In this document: positions 14,201-17,658 of the stretch, piece by piece
Layout: the number at the start of each line of letters is the position of its first letter
Numbering within the stretch: the stretch's first letter is position 1
Assembly (NCBI GenBank): GCA_964539235.1
Contig: CAZIIK010000125.1
Location: 1 to 17,658, forward strand
Length of the DNA stretch: 17,658 bases
Reading direction: 5' to 3'
From: CAZIIK01 sp964539235
GTDB lineage: Bacteria > Pseudomonadota > Gammaproteobacteria > Francisellales > CACEW01
Translations under genes and position numbers: made by a program
Notes under the pieces: model-generated
What the model saw: the letters and a program-made list of their open reading frames with translations, nothing else
Databases searched by the model: none
What the model was told of the DNA's origin: nothing

Positions 14201-14654
14201 AAAATCAGCTTTAAGAGGTGTTGGGCTTAAAGTCACAGTCCCGCGCATGCGTATTTTCAATATGCTGACTCATGCTGAGCAGCGGCATATGAGTGCAGAA
14301 GAGATTTATCAGCGATTGAGAGAAGAATCTGATGAAATTGGTTTGGCAACGGTGTATCGCGTGCTGACGCAATTTGAATTTGCCGGTTTGGTGATTCGGC
14401 ATCGATTTGATGAAGGCCATTCAGTCTTTGAAATTAATACCCAAGAGCACCACGACCATTTTGTTTGTATTCATTGCAATCGTGTGGAGGAGTTTGTGGA
14501 TGACTTAATTGAACAGCAACAGCAGAGAATTGCTGAACGTTTGGGTTATCGGATTACCGACCATAGTCTTTACCTATACGGTGAGTGTCAGGAGATTCAG
14601 CGCAATGGTGTTTGCGGTAAATGTGGCAAAGTCGTAAAAGCGGCCACGAAATAG
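14193..14654 (+). CDS. fur: Ferric uptake regulator Fur
   Basis: Fe(II)-dependent dimeric repressor of iron-uptake genes. It is 153 residues. The N-terminal winged helix runs LKVTVPRMRIFNML through AEEIYQRL and the recognition helix LATVYRVLTQFEFAGL. The metal region is HHDHFVCIHC (residues 86-95), giving His86, 87 and 89, Cys92 and Cys95, and Cys132 lies in YGECQEIQ. Unusually, the end adds a second pair, CGKC at 141-144, absent from the E. coli protein. The ATG at 14193 has almost no Shine-Dalgarno of its own and no other start codon lies in frame upstream, so translation probably depends on the overlapping leader ORF at 14168-14200. I see no Fur-box in the bamE-fur spacer. It converges with rne across 28 bp. 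Confidence 0.97.
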   Translation: MSEKSALRGVGLKVTVPRMRIFNMLTHAEQRHMSAEEIYQRLREESDEIGLATVYRVLTQFEFAGLVIRHRFDEGHSVFEINTQEHHDHFVCIHCNRVEEFVDDLIEQQQQRIAERLGYRITDHSLYLYGECQEIQRNGVCGKCGKVVKAATK

Positions 14655-14682
14655 TATTTTCCGCAGCCGGTCCTTAGCTTCA

Positions 14683-17004
14683 CTATGCCTCTATGTACTT
14701 AACCGTCATTTTATGGTGAGTGCGTTTTTGTATCTTCTCTGCGTCTGTTTGTACCATTTGCATGTTTCGATCAGCTAGCTTGGCTAAACGTTCTTGCGCT
14801 TCACTGAGTGAAAATTCTGTAGCAGTTTTTTCTACTTTCACTTTAATGTTGCGTTCGGGTTTCTTAGCAGTTGCAGTAGTTTCAATTTTTTGGTCAGTTG
14901 CACTGCTGAGCACCGTTTCTTTCGCCAATATGGCCTTCACCATGCTGCTGGGTTTTTTGCTTGCAGGTTTGGGCAGTGTCTTCTGTGTAGATTGCTTTGT
15001 TGCATCTACCGGCGGTTTTGTTGGCGCAGGCTTATGGGTGTTTGTAGGTGTCTTTTTCGGCTTGTGATTCGCGGTTTTATCTTGCTGTTGACTCGGTTTG
15101 TTATGAGTGGCACCAGATTTTTGTGTCGAGGGCTGCTGCTTACGTGTATCGTTGGATTTTTTCGCTTCAGATTGATCGCGTTTGGGTTTGTTGCCGTCAG
15201 CATGAGGCTTTCTATTATTCTGTTGCGCGGTCGGTTTGCGTTTGTTTTGGGTGTGCGCTTTGCGACGGTTTTGGCCATCATTTTTATGTTGGGTATTAGA
15301 TTTTAGTGAGCTTTTAACTGCTTCTTCTGCGGCATCTGCAGTGCCAAATAGTCCTTGGTAAATCCGATTGAAAAAGCCAGGTTTATTCGATTTAGTTTGT
15401 GCATCATGCAGGATGTCAGCCTGTTGTACGACAGGTTTTTCAGCCTTGTGTTTTGCCTTTGTGTGAGGTGTTTGCTTCACCGCTGCTGGTTTTTGCAATA
15501 GCTGGTGGCTAGGGTTTTCGTCTTGGTGTTTTGCCTTGATCAGTTTGATGTCCGAATGTGGTGTTTCGATATGTGGGTTGGGGATGATGTAGATACGCAC
15601 TTGGTGTGTCTGCTCCATTTCCTCTAGAACGGTACGTTTTTCATTCAGTAGGAAGGTCGCCACGGAAATGGGGAGTTGCACATGGATTTCTGCAATCGAT
15701 TTTTCCACCAAGGCATGTTTGATTTTGCGCAACATGGACATGGCTAGTGACTCTATATTGCGAATCGTGCCTTGCCCTTGGCATCTTGGGCATGTGATAT
15801 GGGTGGATTCACCAATCGAGCTACGCAATCGTTGGCGTGACATTTCGAGTAGGCCAAAGCGTGAGATATGGTTTACTTGTGTGCGTGCACGATCTGATTT
15901 GAGGGCCGCGCTAAGTCTTTGTTCAACTTTTTGCTGGTCCTGGTAACTGCTCATATCGATGAAATCGATCACAATCAAACCGCCTAGATCACGTAGTCTC
16001 AATTGGCTGGCAATTTCATCCGCTGCTTCCAGATTAATGTTCAATGCGGTTTCTTCGATATTACCGCCTTTGGTGGCTTTGGCTGAGTTGATATCAATAG
16101 CAGCGAGTGCTTCTGCTGGGTCAATTACGATGGAAGCGCCAGATGGTAAACGGATTTCCCGCACATGCGCCGTTTCAATTTGTGTTTCAATATTAAAGTG
16201 ACTAAACAGCGGTGATTCATCTGCGTGTAATTTGATACGGTCGACAAACTCTGGACGTAAACGTTTGATGTGTTCCATGACACGGTCGTAAGCTTCCTCG
16301 GTGTCCACCACGATTTCTGTCACTTCTTCACGCAGGTGGTCACGAATCGCACGTAGCATCACGTCGCTTTCTTGGTAGATTAAGCAGGGGGCTGAAGCAG
16401 TTTGGTAAGCGTCATCAATCGCACCCCAAACTTTGCAGAGTACATCCACGTCCCATTGCAATTCTGCTTGGCTGCGGTCGATACAAGCCGTGCGTAAAAT
16501 TGCACCCATGTGATTAGGGATGACCAGTTCTTGTTGAATGGCTTTTAAGGCTTGGCGGGCTTCGCCTTCGATTTTACGTGAGATGCCCCCAGCTTTTGGG
16601 TTGTTGGGCATCATGACGAGATAGCAGCCTGCCAAGGAAATATAGGTTGAAATGGAGGCACCTTTATTGCCACGTTCCTCTTTTTCCACTTGGATGAGAA
16701 TGTCTTGGCCTTCTTTAAACAGACTTTTTAGGTTGATATCTGACAAGTTTTTAATATTGCTAGGCAAGTAGTGTGGTGCAATTTCTTTGACAGGGAGGAA
16801 GCCATGTTTTTCCATGCCGTAGTCGACGAAAACGGCATTTAAACTGGGCTCGATGCGAGAGATTTTCGCTTTGTAAATATTGGCTTTTTTCTGTTTGCGA
16901 TGACTGGTTTCAACATCCAGGTCAATGAGGCGTTTGCCGGCCATCAACGCAACGCGCACTTCGTTATCTTGGCGTGCATTAATCAGCATTTTCTTTGTTT
17001 TCAT
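14683..17004 (-). CDS. rne: Ribonuclease E
   Basis: Endoribonuclease that leads mRNA decay and rRNA/tRNA processing. It is 773 residues against 1061 in E. coli. The catalytic half (to ~480) has the S1 domain (KAKISRIEPSLNAVFVDYG), the 5'-sensor/RNase H part and the DNase I-like site with Asp304 (AAIDINSAKATKGG) and Asp347 (IVIDFIDM). The zinc link CPRC is at 405-408. The order and spacing match E. coli RNase E (303, 346, 404, 407) shifted by one. The tail from ~480 is rich in Lys, Gln, Thr and Pro, with a likely amphipathic membrane anchor PGFFNRIYQGLFG at 542-554 and an arginine/lysine-rich RNA-binding stretch near 575-610. The tail makes RNase E likelier than RNase G. The ATG at 17004 has AAGGAA 8 bases upstream. 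A GTG at 17010 lies too close to that site. Confidence 0.96.
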   Translation of the reverse strand: MKTKKMLINARQDNEVRVALMAGKRLIDLDVETSHRKQKKANIYKAKISRIEPSLNAVFVDYGMEKHGFLPVKEIAPHYLPSNIKNLSDINLKSLFKEGQDILIQVEKEERGNKGASISTYISLAGCYLVMMPNNPKAGGISRKIEGEARQALKAIQQELVIPNHMGAILRTACIDRSQAELQWDVDVLCKVWGAIDDAYQTASAPCLIYQESDVMLRAIRDHLREEVTEIVVDTEEAYDRVMEHIKRLRPEFVDRIKLHADESPLFSHFNIETQIETAHVREIRLPSGASIVIDPAEALAAIDINSAKATKGGNIEETALNINLEAADEIASQLRLRDLGGLIVIDFIDMSSYQDQQKVEQRLSAALKSDRARTQVNHISRFGLLEMSRQRLRSSIGESTHITCPRCQGQGTIRNIESLAMSMLRKIKHALVEKSIAEIHVQLPISVATFLLNEKRTVLEEMEQTHQVRIYIIPNPHIETPHSDIKLIKAKHQDENPSHQLLQKPAAVKQTPHTKAKHKAEKPVVQQADILHDAQTKSNKPGFFNRIYQGLFGTADAAEEAVKSSLKSNTQHKNDGQNRRKAHTQNKRKPTAQQNNRKPHADGNKPKRDQSEAKKSNDTRKQQPSTQKSGATHNKPSQQQDKTANHKPKKTPTNTHKPAPTKPPVDATKQSTQKTLPKPASKKPSSMVKAILAKETVLSSATDQKIETTATAKKPERNIKVKVEKTATEFSLSEAQERLAKLADRNMQMVQTDAEKIQKRTHHKMTVKYIEA

Positions 17005-17160
17005 GTCCACAATTCCTTATTGGCTAAGCAAAGGGACAAGGGTTAGTACAGGGTGTTGTTTATCCCACACATGCTCGCGTCAGGCAGGCAACAAAAAGCT
17101 TTGCAGATATGCGCTGCGTTGAGGGGGTGCCCGGTCGATGGGGCTAAGTGTTCAATAATA

Positions 17161-17348
17161 TCTGTCAACATGGCGATGTACTAAATCTTGTCCAGAGACT
17201 TTTGTGCGATTCAATCATTCATCTATGCGTGCAAAGGTCTCATTCAGTTCGGTTGTGCCGATGCTGAAAGCAGTATTTTTCTGGGGTGAATCCAGCCAGT
17301 TTGCTCATCAGCGAAACGGTGCGACAACCGCTCGTTTTCTGTCAACAT
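17161..17348 (-). repeat. 11-bp direct repeat pair in the rne leader
   Basis: TCTGTCAACAT occurs at 17161-17171 and again at 17338-17348. On the transcribed strand each reads ATGTTGACAGA. The second copy forms one arm of the 17339-17361 hairpin. Each contains TTGACA but neither is followed by a -10. Confidence 0.5.
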
Positions 17349-17430
17349 TTCCTGCTGACAGGTGATTTCGGTTGGTCCATTGGCGTAAGAATATCGAGGC
17401 TAAGGACCTAAGAAAACTCAGTGCCATCTA

Positions 17431-17459
17431 TCTATATAGGCGGGACAAAACTCTCTCAA
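17431..17459 (-). promoter_or_regulatory. Candidate rne promoter P2
   Basis: On the minus strand TTGAGA (17454-17459) and TATAGA (17431-17436) are 17 bp apart, for a start near 17424. Confidence 0.4.
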
Positions 17460-17468
17460 ATCCGCGGG

Positions 17469-17497
17469 ATTGTACCAGCTTTGCGTAAGGCTAGCAA
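17469..17497 (-). promoter_or_regulatory. Candidate rne promoter P1, extended -10
   Basis: On the minus strand TTGCTA (17492-17497) and TACAAT (17469-17474) are 17 bp apart, and TGG before the -10 makes an extended -10. The start would be near 17462. Confidence 0.5.
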
Positions 17498-17624
17498 TTC
17501 GCAGGCAAGGTTTTTGTAGGAGCAAAGTAGTAGCATCTGTATTCAGGTCAAGGTATTTGCAGTCAAATTTACCCATGGAGCCCTTCTTTTTAATACACAG
17601 GCTGCGAGCAATACTATTTTTCGC

Positions 17625-17658
17625 ATGACGGCAACGAGAGCTACTTTTGCTGATTTGC
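17625..17658 (+). CDS. Possible 5' end of a divergent gene, perhaps rluC, cut by the window
   Basis: An ATG opens a frame reading MTATRATFADL to the right edge. In many gammaproteobacteria rluC, a 23S rRNA pseudouridine synthase, lies divergent from rne at this distance. No Shine-Dalgarno is visible and eleven codons are too few to identify anything. The call rests on neighbourhood alone. The 17498-17624 stretch before it holds nothing else that I can support. Confidence 0.25.
   Translation, partial: MTATRATFADL

Larger units (their letters stand above)
17005..17462 (-). promoter_or_regulatory. rne: Long 5' leader of rne, no gene
   Basis: About 460 bases between the candidate start of transcription and the rne ATG hold no convincing gene. 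Hairpins are visible at 17243-17268 (TTCAG and CTGAA outer stem with an inner CGG/CCG), 17339-17361 (CTGTCA-N11-TGACAG) and around 17311-17331 (CGGT/ACCG). E. coli rne has a 361-base leader through which RNase E degrades its own mRNA. A similar role here is inferred from position and size, not from aligned sequence. Confidence 0.5.

Noticed and set aside
14633..14664. GCGG/CCGC stem followed by TTTT on the minus strand as an rne terminator
   Set aside because: Only four GC pairs close a 17-base loop, and it lies inside the end of fur. Too weak to annotate.
14720..15306. Long hydrophobic or Arg/Phe-rich plus-strand frames (115 and 138 codons)
   Set aside because: They lie antisense to the Lys/Gln-rich tail of rne, whose AAA/CAA codons give Phe/Leu/Val-rich reversed frames. 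No ribosome sites and no family resemblance.
17418..17576. 52-codon minus-strand ORF starting MGKFDCKYLDL with AAGG before its ATG
   Set aside because: It overlaps the candidate rne promoters and resembles nothing I know. One plausible ribosome site is not enough. Conservation in relatives would revive it.
17544..17626. 27-codon minus-strand ORF starting MRKIVLLAACVLKRR, like a signal peptide
   Set aside because: Too short, ends quickly, and lies antisense to the possible start of the divergent gene.

Overview
The window looks like chromosomal DNA of a gammaproteobacterium of moderate GC. The evidence is its gene content (SmpB, RatA, RatB, BamE and Fur in the neighbourhood usual for that class, an RNase E with a long tail, a PykA-type pyruvate kinase) and the close match of MetK, Tkt, PykA and Fur to gammaproteobacterial relatives as I recall them. 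I see no phage, transposon, CRISPR, tRNA or rRNA. The order tkt-gap-pgk-pyk-fba recalls Coxiella, Legionella and some methylotrophs, but I cannot fix the genus.

Positions 1-2414 (minus strand) hold metK followed by ahcY, which is cut by the window's left edge. MetK makes S-adenosylmethionine and AhcY removes the S-adenosylhomocysteine left after methylation. A 243-bp divergent spacer with a 15-bp imperfect hairpin leads to the plus-strand carbon block tkt-gap-pgk-pykA-fba (2658-9552), which closes with an intrinsic terminator. It links the pentose phosphate shuffle to the reversible trunk of glycolysis.

Positions 9623-12891 (minus strand) are the least explained part: smpB, then two small unrecognised genes (100 and 63 residues), a DUF1289 protein whose start codon abuts a perfect 15-bp hairpin, an AT-rich 289-bp spacer, and a 468-residue hypothetical protein that carries one HEMVH sequence.

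Positions 12952-14654 hold ratA-ratB (plus), bamE (minus) and fur (plus). ratA and smpB diverge from a compact region where the two promoter candidates form a perfect dyad. ratB and bamE converge and share stop-codon bases. fur is preceded by a 10-codon ORF with the good Shine-Dalgarno and overlaps it, as uof does in E. coli.

Positions 14683-17004 (minus) encode RNase E. The remaining ~650 bp contain no convincing complete gene. I read them as a long rne leader with tandem promoter candidates, structured like the autoregulatory leader known in E. coli. A divergent gene, perhaps rluC, may begin at the right edge.

I found no clear new multi-gene system. The best leads are the uof-like fur leader, the rne leader, the hairpin at the DUF1289 start, the two-gene small-protein unit and the 468-residue protein.
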